Notes: a model not told the origin generated them from the letters alone. 64,000 bases of DNA from Apricaphanius iberus (GCA_028564705.1 JAPXFQ010001664.1:620001-684000), one strand, 5' to 3'; positions 11,794 to 22,769 are shown, counted from the first letter of the stretch. Translations and numbers: made by a program.

Positions 11794-11800
<7 letters not shown>
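11680..11800. mobile_element. Fragment of the MITE family seen at 21212-21902
   Basis: The text GGAAATGTATAATGA followed by GTTAAATCAAATGTGTAAGCG and TAGCCACCGAAGC parallels 21421-21535 closely in the same order. The fragment ends in an expanded TA repeat where the other copy has only CATATATAAC. Confidence 0.65.
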
Positions 11801-11855
<55 letters not shown>

Positions 11856-11872
11856 ATATATGTATATATATA
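11797..11872. repeat. (TA)n microsatellite
   Basis: About 27 pure TA units followed by degenerate TATGTATA text. Confidence 0.95.
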
Positions 11873-12078
11873 GAGTAGGCAAAAACAAACATGCACACAA
11901 AACACTTTTCTTTGATTTAATATAATACGAATAGAAGCTCTCTGAAAACCCAACTCAAAAAGTTATTAAAACCTGAAGCTGTGTTCTGTGGAAGCAAGAT
12001 AAAAAATACCATACTATTAACACTGAGTTCTTCCCCGGTCACAGGTTCCCAATAATTTCATTTTACTACATGGTCCAT

Positions 12079-12130
12079 ATACATATATATTATATATATT
12101 ATATTATTATATATTATATATATATTATTA
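12079..12130. repeat. A/T-only low-complexity repeat
   Basis: Irregular TATATTA units of about 50 bp. The DNA from 12131 to 12590 that follows shows no recognisable gene. Confidence 0.8.
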
Positions 12131-12656
12131 ACTACGTCAGTGTGCACCAGCAAACAATGGGTGTGCAAAATGTATTCTAAAAAAATATATTTTTTTTCCT
12201 TTTACTGTGCACATTTAATACCCCTGTAAAGGGGGAAAATGTTACCAATTTCCTAATTTACCTTAAGCGGAGCAGCAAGGGCTCCCCCTACCTACAGGCC
12301 TGGAGGCAAAACTAATAATTTCAGGCTAACATATCCTAAATCACGGGCTGGCATCAACTTGTGTAATCAAAAACATTCTCAACTTCTGAAATACATCATA
12401 ATAACTTTTCAACCTTTTAAACACAAATTTTTAACGCATTTTAAATGAGTTGTTTATCATTTTCAAATGTATTTCCTGTCAAATTTATTAGTAAACCTGT
12501 TTATGTAATCCTTTTTATTTCTTACTCACAGTATTAAATGTACATATTATTAAAGCACCTGAACTTTCCAATTGCAACATCACAAGCCATGGCTTGACCT
12601 TAAACAGGTTTTATACTTCGTCAGAGTCCAGTTTATCAGCAAGCTCTTTTTCCAAC

Positions 12657-12765
12657 ATGAACAATAAGATGCTATTATGTCTCTCAGTGAGCATTGTAGC
12701 TCTGCTGCTGGTTTTAATCCTTTACACCTCTGAAAAAAGGCGCTCCACAGACCAACTTGTTACAG
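12657..12765 (+). CDS. Candidate first coding exon of a type II membrane protein
   Basis: ATG at 12657 (context TCCAACATGA) opens 36 codons beginning MNNKMLLCLSVSIVALLLVL. This is a short N-terminus followed by a hydrophobic segment of about 18 residues and a basic stretch (SEKRRSTDQ). Such an arrangement fits the signal anchor of Golgi glycosyltransferases or sulfotransferases. A donor-like ACAG/GTAGTG follows at 12766. In-frame sequence continues upstream without an ATG. No second exon is found downstream before the L2 element at 13.1 kb, so the gene cannot be named. It may be a chance open segment, an orphaned exon, or the start of a gene whose other exons I failed to see. Confidence 0.35.
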
Positions 12766-13368
12766 GTAGTGAAATGATCATCTTGGGGACAATGTCATCC
12801 TGGGGGTTGGGGGGTTGCCTATCGCCAGCAATCGTGTGACATGTTAATACCAATTCAGTAGTATCTGTTAATTAGTATTCAATCAAAACAACCTGACCAG
12901 AGAACTACACGCAAAAGTGAAATTAAAACACTTGCGCTAATATTAGAATACCTGATGAGGTTCCTGCACGGCATGGAATGAGAGTGCTCACTTTTCTTTT
13001 CTTTTTTTCTTTTTCTTTCGCAATCTAATAGTCGGATTGTTGCGGAAGTTATTGATATGAGGTTTTGGATTTTTTTTTTTTTTCATGGACAGAATTCATT
13101 ATTGGCTGAGTTGGTGGATGGATTGTGAGTATTGCGACACTTGCTAGGTCACTTCCTGTTGTCACTGCTGAGCTCCGCGGAGCTTCTTGTTGCTCAGATT
13201 CTCTTCGATTGATCTGTTTTTCTCTGTGTTGAGGTCTTGGCTCTAAGTTATTTTTAACACACAAGCACACTACTACACGTATTTTCAGTGGGTGTACTTT
13301 ACGTTTTCACGTGGTTGTTCTCGTGTGCTAGGGTCTCGCTAGTTCGTTAGCTCACCTTCCTAGCAGCT

Positions 13369-14180
13369 ATGGCTTACATCTCTCATTCCCCCTCTGCGGC
13401 TCCTGTCTCCTGTTCTCTGTGTCAGATGTTTAGTTACACCCCCGCCTCCTTTAGTGATAATGGTAAGTGTAATAAATATAGCATTTTCGTAGCTTTGGAG
13501 GGGAGGGTTTCCGCGCTGTTGAAAATCCAGTAAATAGCCGAGGCCCGTTAGCCATCGCGGAACCAACAGAACCCACGCAGCTGGGATCTCAGGCCGACTG
13601 GGTACATAGAAAGCATAGTTCTCTGCCCAAAGGGAACCACCAACCTGTCCGCGTTTCTAATAGATTTTCCCCACTCAGTGACGCACCCACTGAGGAACAG
13701 ACTCTGGTAATTGGCAGTTCCATAGTCCGAAACGTGGCTTTAGAGACACCATCGACCATAGTCAAATGTTTTCCAGGGGCCAGAACAGGCGACATAAAAT
13801 CCCTACTGAAACAGCTGGCTAAGGATAAGCGTAAATACAGTAAGATTGTTATTCACGCTGGCGGAGTTACGCCAATCGGAGGTCACTCAAAATTAGTGTT
13901 GCTTCGGTGTGTAAGTTTGCTTAAAAAATGTCGGACTGTGTAATCTTTTCTGGTCCCCTGCCCGATTGGACCAGTGAAGACATGTTTAGCCGCATGCTGT
14001 CATTTAATCGATGGTTGTCTGAGTGGTGTCCAGAAAACAGAGTGGGCTAAATTGATAATTGGAAAACGTTTTGGGGAAAACCTGGTCTGATCCGGAGAGA
14101 CAGCATCCATCCCACTTTGTATGGAGCAGCTCTTCTTTCTAGGAATCTGGTTACATTTATTGGTCCTTCAAAACACTGAC
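13369..14180 (+). pseudogene. L2 ORF1 with esterase-like (SGNH) domain, broken
   Basis: ATG 13369 begins MAYISHSPSAAPVSC with paired cysteines (CSLC), and the frame stops at 13531. A second open segment (13680-13943) carries TLVIGSSIVRNVA and KIVIHAGGV, matching blocks I and III of the SGNH-hydrolase domain found in ORF1 of CR1/L2 elements. The block I GDS is GSS here and the block III Asn-Asp is lost. A third segment in another frame has [14 protein letters not shown] and SIHPTLYGAALLSRN (block V His). At least two frame breaks make it non-functional. Confidence 0.75.
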
Positions 14181-14410
14181 AAACCAGGATCCTGACCAGG
14201 AAGCAGAGTCCTAGTTTAACCCACCTCTCTGCAGCTTTTGTACTCTTACTCACTCAAAACCCCACCGAGACAGCCAAAAACAAATAGAGTAAAAGTTAAC
14301 CTGACAAAAGTAAACTCTGAAAATTAAAATAAATACCAAGATCCAGACCAAACAAGAAATTAAATTATTTAATAGAGTAATAAATAAATTAATTAATAGA
14401 GTAATTAGAT

Positions 14411-14790
14411 GTGGTTTACTAAACATAAGATCCCTCTAATAAAAGACTTTATTAGTAAATGACTTGATATGTGATAATAAAATTGATCTGTTTTGCCTAT
14501 CAGAAACCTGGTTGCAGCAGGAGGATTTTGTAATTATAAATGTGTCAACTCCTACCAACTATCAACATTTTCACATTCCTAGAAGTACTGGACGAGGAGG
14601 AGGAGTTGCAACCATCTTTCATTCAGATTTGCAAATTTGCCCTAGACCAATTATTAACTACAGCTCTTTTGAACATCTAATCATTAGTTTTCCTCATCCA
14701 AACTGCAAAACATTAAAACCACTTTTGTTGTTCTGTTCCATTCTTGTTTCCGTATGTGTCTCAGAATACCACAGTGGATGGCAGTAATTC
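14411..14790 (+). pseudogene. L2 ORF2 endonuclease, N-terminal fragment
   Basis: The text CGLLNIRSL is followed by FCLSETWLQQED and RGGGVATIFHSD, the first blocks of the APE-type endonuclease. The sequence breaks off soon after, so the catalytic domain is incomplete. Confidence 0.8.
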
Positions 14791-15231
14791 CAACACTAAC
14801 CCTTCAGAAATTGATGGTCTGGTTCAAAGTATTACTTCCTCACTGCGTTGATCAATGCACTGCCTTCGTCTCCCTATTCCAAACCGGCCGGTCGACGGAC
14901 CGGCCAGGGGGGGGGGGTCGTCGAGGTAAATAATGCCAGAGTCTTCGGAAGATCAGGGCCTTTATCTTCTCCAGTTATATCACTTACCAATAATTTTATT
15001 TCTCTAATACATAGATTCTGTAAAGGGCGCAGTCCTATGAGTAAGGAGAGATGCATAAGCACTACAATACTTACCCACTTTACTCCTTCTTTCCTCCGGG
15101 ATTTCCAGGCAGGGAGTAGAGGGAGATGGAGGGTTCAGCCCGATCCGGCGAGGGGAGGATGCAGCCCGGTCCGGCAGCCCTCCTCAACTCCATCTCCCTC
15201 ACACCGTACATTGCTAATAGACTTAAGAATT

Positions 15232-15483
15232 GGGGCGACTGTGGCTCAGTGGTAGAGTAGTTGGCTTGCAATCAGAGGATTGTAGGTTCGATTCCAGCTT
15301 CCTCCAGTCACATGTCGATGTGCCCCTGGGCAAGGCACTTAACCCCCAAATTCTACATTGTCCTACCGAGCCATGTTGGGTGTCGGTGTATGAATGCGAG
15401 TGTGATTGGGTGAATGCGGCTTCCATGTAAAGCGCTTTGAGCGGTCAGTAAGACTAGGAAAGCGCTATATAAGTCCAGTCAAT
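15232..15483 (+). mobile_element. tRNA-derived SINE with perfect target duplication
   Basis: The 5' part has RNA polymerase III boxes: A box TGGCTCAGTGG (15242-15252) and B box GGTTCGATTCC (15285-15295), spaced as in tRNA. The body ends in AAGCGCTATATAAGTCC. The 9-bp direct repeat TTAAGAATT flanks it exactly at 15223-15231 and 15484-15492, fixing both ends and indicating LINE-driven insertion. The intact boxes and exact duplication suggest a young copy. No CCA end and no mature tRNA fold, so this is not a tRNA gene. Confidence 0.93.
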
Positions 15484-16334
15484 TTAAGAATTAGGAAAAA
15501 AACGTATCCTATTTCAGACTTAACTGACCCTAACACACTTTCTACTTTTCTTTTCTACTACCAGGTATATGTTTTGTGATGTTAATGCGATTGTTAACCA
15601 AGTTTTCTCTCAGTGTTTTTCTCCCCATAGAAGCTCTACCCGGTCTGGCACCCTGCTCAGCTATAATGCCCCCTGCTGGATGGGAAGCGTTGGTCCAGAT
15701 GATGCTTAAAGTCACCGAGCATCCTCCATGCTGTCTCTTCTATGTCTTCTCAGACCCCGAGACGGTCGTGGCAGATGACCGCTTGTACTGAGCCAGGGTT
15801 CTGCCAGAGGGTTCTTCCTGTTAAGGGGGAGTTTTTCCTCTCCACTGTCGCTACATGCTTGCTCAGTATGAGGGTTTGCTGAGGAATTGCTGTGGTTGGA
15901 GTCTGCATGATACGGGCACAACCTCACGCCGATGACTCAACGCAATCTGCTGGGATTCCTTACATAAAAAAACGTAACTGATTGGAATGTTTGTATAATT
16001 GTATTGAGATGGCTTTTGTTGTAAAGTGCCTTGAGATGACATTTGTTGTGAACTGGCGCTATATAAATAAAAGTGAACTGAATTGAATTATCATAGCTGT
16101 TGATCTGCAGGCAGAATTCAGGCTTCGCTTTACTGGAGATGCATTTACGTTATTCACTTCAGATGAAAAGTTTAACATGAGGGAACATTTCTCCCATTGT
16201 AGCGACCATAATTCAAAGACTCAGAACAAGCCTGACCCGTAAACTACCGGAGGAGGGTCTGCGGTTAAAGCTGCAGGAGCGCCGCACATCTGTGGCGCAC
16301 ATCGTGCTCTATGGTGTACGTCTAACCGGGCGCA

Positions 16335-16455
16335 CTGGAATGGATGGACTGGCGACCCGTCCAGGGTACACTGCGCCTCTCACCTGATAACTGCTGGAGA
16401 AATACACCAGACCCCCGCAACCCTTCAACGAGAAGCGGGATAAATAATGAATGGA
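16335..16455 (+). mobile_element. Fish interspersed repeat tail (possibly RTE-type LINE end)
   Basis: GGATGGACTGGCGACCCGTC and the following AGAAGCGGGATAAATAATG form a signature found in a widespread fish repeat. A second copy in opposite orientation lies at 29510-29605. Family assignment is tentative. Confidence 0.5.
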
Positions 16456-16589
16456 ATTTATTTACCTGAACTCCGTGCATTGAGAAAAAATTAGTGCATC
16501 ATGTAAAGCGCTCGGAGGGAGGTGTGAAAACTAATCTATACGAAAGGATGGACAGCCCTCCGATTTTTCTGTTATCGTTCTGGGGAACA

Positions 16590-16720
16590 CCTTAAAAAAT
16601 GTATGGCTGCAGTTCACATGTTTCGTCTCCACAGCAGAGTGTGAGAGGGGATTCAGCGAAATCAACGCAATAGAATGATAAAAACACTCAACAATCCCTT
16701 CATCTCTGCTTGGAGCCCGG
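16590..16720 (+). pseudogene. hAT dimerisation-domain relic
   Basis: The plus strand reads SSTAECERGFSEINAIE-like residues around 16630-16672 and is then stopped by TGA. The AECERGFS motif is the signature of the C-terminal dimerisation region of one hAT transposase group. Nothing upstream is readable as the rest of the transposase. Confidence 0.5.
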
Positions 16721-17824
16721 CAAGGGTCAGGTGCAGAAAAAATTTTGAGGTGTAAAAATATGTACCCTCAGTTTAATAAAACGTCCAGGAATCCATACGG
16801 ACGATTTATGTGCACGCGGATTTGGGCATCGGGCTGGACCTTTTCAGAGCTTTAAACGAAAAAAATGGGCATTATTCGTTTAACTTGTATATAAGACGAC
16901 TAAGTTATAGCTACTACTCAAAATCACTAGTGACCTGGTTTGTATTAAGTTCATGCACAATCAATGCAATATTTGTTTTTAGAAGAAAAACTAATCGCAA
17001 AATTTGTGGAAATGGTCCAAAAACCACACAGTGCATGTCACTCTTGCCTCTGGGATGCATGGAGCTGGTGGTGCAGCATAATTAGAACACATTGGATTAA
17101 AGAGATACGAGTTAATCAGTTACCTGTTGAAACTAGCCACTTTTGAATGTGAGTCTTTATTGAGTGTAACATCAATATCTACAAAAAAGACTTTATCATC
17201 ATCATCATCATCATCAAACTTTATTTTAGACCTAATGCGGTCCATAGGAAAAAAATAAAAATAAAATTATATATATATATATATATATAAACAGGAAAAA
17301 GAAATTCGCACATAGAGAAACTGTATAAGAAAGTGGAATACCAGTCAGTTCGGATACTGATTGTATGAAAATCTCACTGGTGGATGCACTGTTTAAAAGG
17401 AAAACATCAGGTTTTTAAGTTATGGGGACCAAACAGTAATTTATAAATAATGCCTGGGACATGTCCATGGCAAAAATGACTAAAATGTCTATACTTTCCT
17501 GCAGGACTCCGAATCCATACGCAGAGTTTAATAAACCAAGGGTACGGATAGTTACACCTGAAAAACATTTGTACACATGATCCCGGCTGGGTTTGTATGG
17601 TCCCTAGGTGGGCCTTTTTCCCCACAGAAAAATATGCAGAGTTGTGGTTCTGGCAGGGGGGACAAGGTGCTGGTAATGCTGCAACCGGGGGGTAAATAAT
17701 CTCACCTCCTGTGACTGGATAAGTCATGTGAATTCTTATCTTAAATTTTAATAATCTTAATATATTAAAGACATTTTAATCCAGAATTAAATAGGTTTTT
17801 AAGATTTCTTTCTTTCACCTCCGG
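16721..17824. other. No gene recognised; simple repeats
   Basis: It contains an (ATC)n run at 17195-17216 and a (TA)n run at about 17269-17289. Open segments here (for example 16810-17085 on the plus strand) lack homology that I recognise and show no splice context. Confidence 0.6.
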
Positions 17825-18785
17825 AATATTGCTAAAATTAGAAACATCCTGTCCAGGAGTGATGCAGAGAAACTAGTCCATGCATTTGTTACTTCAGGGC
17901 TGGACTACTGTAATTACTTATTACCAGAAAGTCCACAAAATGCAATTAAACGCCTTCAGTTGATCCAAAATGCTGCACCAAGAGTTCTGATGAATATTAA
18001 AAAGAGAGAACACATTTCTCCTGTTTTGGCTTCTCTCCATTGGCTCCCTGTTAAATCCAGAATAGAGTTTAAGTTCCTCCTCCTTACATATAAACCCCTT
18101 AATAATCAGCTCCATTGTACATCAGAGATCTGATTGTTCCATATGTTCCTAACAGAGCACTTTGTTCTCAGAATGCAGGTCTACTGGTAGTTCCTAGGAT
18201 TTCAAAAAGTAGAATAGGAGGCAGATCTTTTAGTTATCAGGCTCCTCTTCTATGGAACCAGCTCCCAGTTTTAGTCCGTGAGGCAGATACTCTGTTGATT
18301 TTCAAGACTAGAATTAAAACCTTCCTTTTTGATAAAGTTTATAAGAGTGGCTTAGATTATCCTGAAAGATTTGTGTAGTTATGCTGCTATAGGTTTAGAC
18401 TTTTAAGGACTGCCCACTTTTCTTCTCTCTCCTACTTTTCTCTTCTACTACTCTCCAAAAAAAAGTTTGTGCTGTTATTGCGATTGTTTACCCAGTTTTC
18501 TCTGTGTTTTTCTCCCCATAAAAGCTCAACACGGTCTGGTACCCTGCTCAACTATAATGCCCCTGCTGGATGGGGTACATCGGTCCAGATGATGCTCTAA
18601 ATCACCGAGTATCCTCCATGCTGTCTATTCTCTGTCTTCTCAGACCCTCAGACGGTCGTGGCAGATGACCGCTTGTACTGAGCCAGGTTCTGCCCAAGGT
18701 TTCTTACTGTTAAAGGGGAGTTTTCCTCTTCGCTGTCACAGCATGCTTTCTGAGTATGAGGAATTGCTGAAGAATTGCAGTGGTT
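17825..18785 (+). mobile_element. L2-type LINE, 3' half of ORF2 plus 3' UTR
   Basis: The plus strand encodes [34 protein letters not shown] and [14 protein letters not shown]. After a frameshift near 18110 it continues [15 protein letters not shown] and LLWNQLPVLVREAD to a TAG at about 18376. The 3' UTR follows to about 18785, without the final GAATT tail. It belongs to the same subfamily as the copy at 39465-41150, judging from shared residues. Confidence 0.85.
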
Positions 18786-19091
18786 GGATTGTTTGTCAAC
18801 AATTGTATTTCTCCGATTTTTCTGCCAATTTTGAAACGGTAAACGTATGTGCAAGATGCCCTGCAGCTAGCATTTACAAACCTTTCGTTAATTTCATGAA
18901 CAGCAATAAATGAATGTCTAAGTTAAAATTTGCTGTAACTTAGTGTTATCTGAAGCTTACCGCTTTGCTGTGTCTGTCATTTCCATAGTCAAAAGGATCT
19001 CATCCCTCAATAAAATGAAGTATTTCAGCAAATTGTACTTGATGCTGGTGGAGGTTACTGAAGCTCTCGTCCTTTCCATATTAATTAATTC
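18786..19091. other. No recognisable feature
   Basis: Nothing supportable as gene or repeat is seen; base composition is ordinary. Confidence 0.5.
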
Positions 19092-19260
19092 ATTCATTCA
19101 TTCATCACCTTTATTTAACTAGATAAAAACCCATTGAGATTAAAACCTCTTTTACAAGAGTGACCTGGCCAAGAGATTACGACAAATTTGTGCTGCAAAT
19201 GAGTACAATACAATTCACACATCAGTTACATATCAATAATACCGTATCGTTTCAAAATAC
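19092..19260. repeat. Interspersed repeat tail, class uncertain
   Basis: It begins with ATTCATTCATTCATTC and TTTATTTAACTAG, then GAGTGACCTGGCCAAGAGAT. The text resembles a common fish repeat end in which 'CTGGCCAAG' follows an A-rich segment. Confidence 0.45.
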
Positions 19261-20637
19261 AATATTTAAAACCACAGGGTACCAGCCCAGATGCAGGTAA
19301 ACCACCATGAAAAAAAAAATCTTAATCGGGCACTTTGCAGAGGTTCTGATGCTGGAGGATGGTGTAAATGATCATGTGGGTCTTGGTCTTTGTGCTGTGT
19401 GGGGTGCTGGGGTCCGGCATTTGACTGGGCGAGACAAGTGGCAGGAGCCAGTCGGGCTCCACTATGGACTGACTGGATGGTGGATGTGCAGGACAGGCAG
19501 ACAGGGGAACTGCCTTTGGTTGCTTGCTGAGCCATGCCAGTAGTAGCGGAGAGGTTGTGGACGTTGGCCTGGTGGGTCAGCTGCCCGGGGCTTTGGCTCA
19601 CTTCTGGTCTTGGTGGGAATGTCGCTGGGGTATTTGAGCTGGTGGGTGCACTGGGTTCCTGCCTCAACGTCGAGGCCCTTGATGCGCTGCTGGCGCTTGG
19701 GGCCTCCCTTGCTGGCAAGGAGATGGTTACTATCTAGTAAAGGTGCTCTCCCCTATGGGGTGTGCGTGGACGGAGAGGAGGGTTAGCGGGATGTCTTGTG
19801 TTTTGATAGTAGTCCAAATGACGGGTTGGGTTTAGGTCTCCCTCTGGGATAGAAACAGGGGGATGGCCTTGGGCCCCATGGGGGTGGTTTTGCAGCCGTG
19901 GGCCCTGAATTGGATGCACCATGGCCTCCCTCCCCTGGTGGATCATGTTGAACGGGGGTGCCTATCAAAGTCAGTGAGGGAGCTGGCTCCCAGGGAAGGC
20001 ATTCTGTCCCCTAGTGATTTCCTCCCCATCCTCGGATGCCTCTGTTCACCTGTCCCATCATTGTACCACTCATGTAGGGTCTTGGAACGTGGGCACGTCA
20101 CTGGGGTGTGGGCAGGGGTTTCCATTTATGCTTCCCAGTGGTGGCCTGGCTCCCAAATTTACCTTAGACATTCTCAGTTGTAGGGGCCCTGTTGTGGTTC
20201 TTGTCGCACACCTTTCAGCTCCTAAGGGGTCACTGAGTCTGACCTCTGGTGCTGGTGCCCACTGCCTCACTGCATTTAGACACTGAGAGCCAGGAATGGG
20301 AGTTGGGGGTGTCTGGCAGCATTCAAATGTACCAGCCCTGTGTTTTAAATGCACATTACAACAACACCACATTTGAGCAGGAGGAGAAAGGCTAGGAGCT
20401 TTCCATGCCCCTGTTCGCTACCGACCATCAGGGATTGGGTTCCTGGAGGTAGATCAGGCTGTCTGGTTTGGGGCCTGGGCTGCTCTTGCCACTCTGGGGG
20501 CTTTGGCGGTCTGCTTGTCTCCATCCTAGAGGGTAGGAGGTATGTCTACCTGGTGCAGGAACAGGTTGCTCTGCTGGGGCATCGGTGCCTGGACCTGGGA
20601 GTATAGACTGTGTATGGGGTGTATGCAGTGTTGGTTT
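19261..20637. repeat. GC-rich unidentified unit, left part
   Basis: This stretch is conspicuously rich in G/C and in short GTGG/CTGG words compared with its A+T-rich surroundings. A minus-strand open segment at 19266-19718 is Pro/Ala/Ser-rich without a recognisable domain. Similar text resumes at 23955-24172, after the Tc1/mariner element, so the element probably inserted into a pre-existing GC-rich repeat. The unit resembles a long GC-rich repeat I associate with fish genomes but cannot name. Confidence 0.45.
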
Positions 20638-20757
20638 TGTGATAGTGGATAGTGACAGTGAACACTTCTCCTTTGCTGAGATAATCCATCCCACCTCACT
20701 GGTGTGCCATATCAAGATGCTGATTAGACAGCATGATTATTGCATAGGTGTGCCTAA

Positions 20758-21127
20758 AGCTTGGTTTATGCTTGACTCATCCACGAGGTCCGCACGGCTT
20801 CATACGGCCAAATTACATCATTTCAGCAAACACGCCCCTCTACGTGGCATCTGAGAAGCCCAAATTTTCCGCACCGCGCATCTAGAAAATTTTCTAACCA
20901 CGCAAAATATGGTTTAATGAGTGGACCATCTCCTTTTTCCTCTTTTAACAGTAGTAAACAGCATAAAAGTTCTTCCTCTTTGTTTAAGCTCATGTTGTAA
21001 AAAACAGTGATTTCTACTTCTACTATACAAGCCACAAAAGGTATAAATGCTGCTAGAAGGCGTCTCGGCCTGTTCTGCAAGTCTGACTTCCGCGTGAAAT
21101 GCACATGCGTCAAGCATAAACCAAGCT
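20758..21127. mobile_element. MITE with perfect 19-bp inverted ends and TWA target duplication (Harbinger-like)
   Basis: Ends are AGCTTGGTTTATGCTTGAC and its exact complement. The flanks are TAA (20755-20757) and TTA (21128-21130), consistent with a 3-bp TWA duplication typical of PIF/Harbinger elements, with one later substitution. It is 370 bp long with no coding capacity, and it is inserted in the sub-terminal region of the Tc1/mariner element. Confidence 0.8.
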
Positions 21128-21211
21128 TTAGGCTGGCCACAATAAAAGGCCACTCTGAAATGTTCCGTTTGTTTTAGTGGGGGGGTCTAGGGACTCAGAA
21201 AACCAGTCAGT

Positions 21212-21902
21212 GGGTGCTTCTCAATGTCAAGGCTTACGTCAATGTCCTTTGTCAATGTCCTTGCTCACAAGCACTCAATACAGTGTGCTCGTGGTCAAAG
21301 AAAACGGTTAAATGGAAAAGATTTACCTAATGTGAACACGGCTGCCGGCTTACGTATTCTGTTTACGTCCCACCCGTCGTAGTAGCATTGTAGTGTAGTA
21401 ACTTTCCTTCAGCCATGGAAGTGGAAATGTATAACGACCGTTTAACTTTTTTTAAATGTGTATGTATATCAGTTAAATCAAATGTCTAAGCGAATAAGTA
21501 CCTGGTAGCCACCGAAGCTGCAACTACTAAGCAACTAATCAACCATATATAACTGCTTTGGATCTAAAAAATAATAATAAAAAAATAAAACAAACATTGT
21601 AGATATAAGCTCAATAGCTAAAATTAGTTGACTTACATTTTAAATGGAAATTTACCCCCGAAGTAGCTGCTGCCGGCTCCTACCTTGATGTATTTTGGGA
21701 AATATTTGACAGAGAGAAGCCATCAAAGCACCTCACATGTATCCTTGGTCAGTTAGCTAAATGGCTAACAAATGGATGACAGATGCCTCGGTAGCACAGG
21801 AACATTGGAACACGCCTTGTCGGTCCCTGATGACATATCTCCTAGGCAACCGGGGCGGGACCAAGGCATCAAGGCGAGGTGCCTGGGCATTGAGAAACAC
21901 CC
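21212..21902. mobile_element. 691-bp MITE with AGT target duplication
   Basis: The ends are GGGTGCTTCTCAATGTCAAG and, inverted, GGGTGTTTCTCAATGCCCAG. Nineteen of 22 terminal positions match. The 3-bp direct repeat AGT flanks it at 21209-21211 and 21903-21905. It has no coding capacity. A fragment of the same family lies at 11680-11800. The 3-bp duplication and GG-type ends suggest PIF/Harbinger. Confidence 0.8.
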
Positions 21903-21905
21903 AGT

Positions 21906-22769
21906 ATGCGGTGTGACCACCATTTGCCTCATGCAGTGCAACATATCTCCATCGCATAGAGTTGATAACGTTCTCGGTTGTGGCCTGTGGAATGTTGGTC
22001 CCCTCCTCTTTAACGGCTGTGCGAAGTTGCTGGATATTGGCAGGAACTGGAACACACTGTCGTATATTCCGATCCAGAGCGTCCCAAACATGCTCAATGG
22101 GTGACCTGTCCGGTGAGTATGCTGGCCATGCAAGAATTGGGATGTTTTCAGCTTCCAACAATTGGAAACAGATCCTTGCAACATGGGGCCGTGCATTATC
22201 ATGCTGCAACATGAGGTGATGTTGTTGGATGTATGGCACAACAATGGGCCTCAGGAGGATCTTGCCACTGTATTTCTGTGGATTTAAAATGAAATCAATA
22301 AAATGCACCTGTGTTCTTTGTCCATAACGTACGCCTGCCTATACCATAGCCCCACCGTCACCATGGGCTGCTCGATCCACAACACTGAAATTAGAAAAAT
22401 GCTCACCCACACAACGCCACACACACTGTCTGCCATCTGCCCTGAACAGCCTAAACTGGAATTAATCCGTGAAGAGAACACCTCTTCTAGTTCTGTTGTA
22501 GTGGCTGGTCTCAGACGATCTTGGAGGTGAAAATGCCGGATGTGGAGGTCCTGGGCTGGTGTGGTTACACGTAGTCCACGGTTGTGAGGCTGGTTGGATG
22601 TACTACCAGATTCTCGGAAATGCCTTTGGAGATGACGTACGGTAGAGAAATGAACATTCAATGCCAAGCAACAGCTCTGGTGGACATTCCTGCTGTCAGC
22701 ATGCCAATGGCATGCTCCCTCAAAACTTGCGACATCTGTGGCATTGTGCTGTGTGATACAACTGAACAT
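21906..22769 (-). pseudogene. Tc1/mariner transposase (DD34E), broken
   Basis: The minus strand shows an HTH region (FSTVRHLQRHFRESGS, LRVTTPAQDLHI), then a deletion of roughly 45 codons. Next comes the first catalytic Asp in a VLFTD context, followed at once by a TAA stop in that frame. The second half (ending at 21906) is open and carries LRPIVVPYIQQH, HDNARPH with the second Asp, and WPAYSPDRSPIEHVWD with the catalytic Glu. Thirty-four residues separate the second Asp from the Glu, so DD34E. The stop codon region is interrupted by the MITE at 21212-21902. Confidence 0.85.

Larger units (their letters stand above)
13100..16087 (+). mobile_element. L2-type LINE, plus strand, internally deleted, with nested SINE
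   Basis: The 5' UTR (about 13100-13368) is followed by ORF1 remnants (13369-14180), the start of ORF2 (14411-14790) and then a large deletion that removes the reverse transcriptase. The 3' UTR (15493-16087) ends in GGCGCTATATAAATAAAAG and repeated GAATT units. Between 14800 and 15222 lies unrelated text, including an 11-G run and a short palindrome. The SINE at 15232-15483 sits inside it. Confidence 0.85.

Noticed and set aside
11762..11953. A reading frame across the TA microsatellite
   Set aside because: The residues are Tyr/Ile repeats produced by the (TA)n run.
15232..15305. A tRNA gene, because of good A and B boxes
   Set aside because: It continues into a SINE body with a LINE-like tail and is bracketed by a 9-bp target duplication; a normal acceptor stem is not formed.
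19266..19718. A 150-residue proline/serine-rich protein on the minus strand
   Set aside because: Composition alone explains the open frame in this GC-rich repeat; no domain, splice site or conserved motif was recognised.
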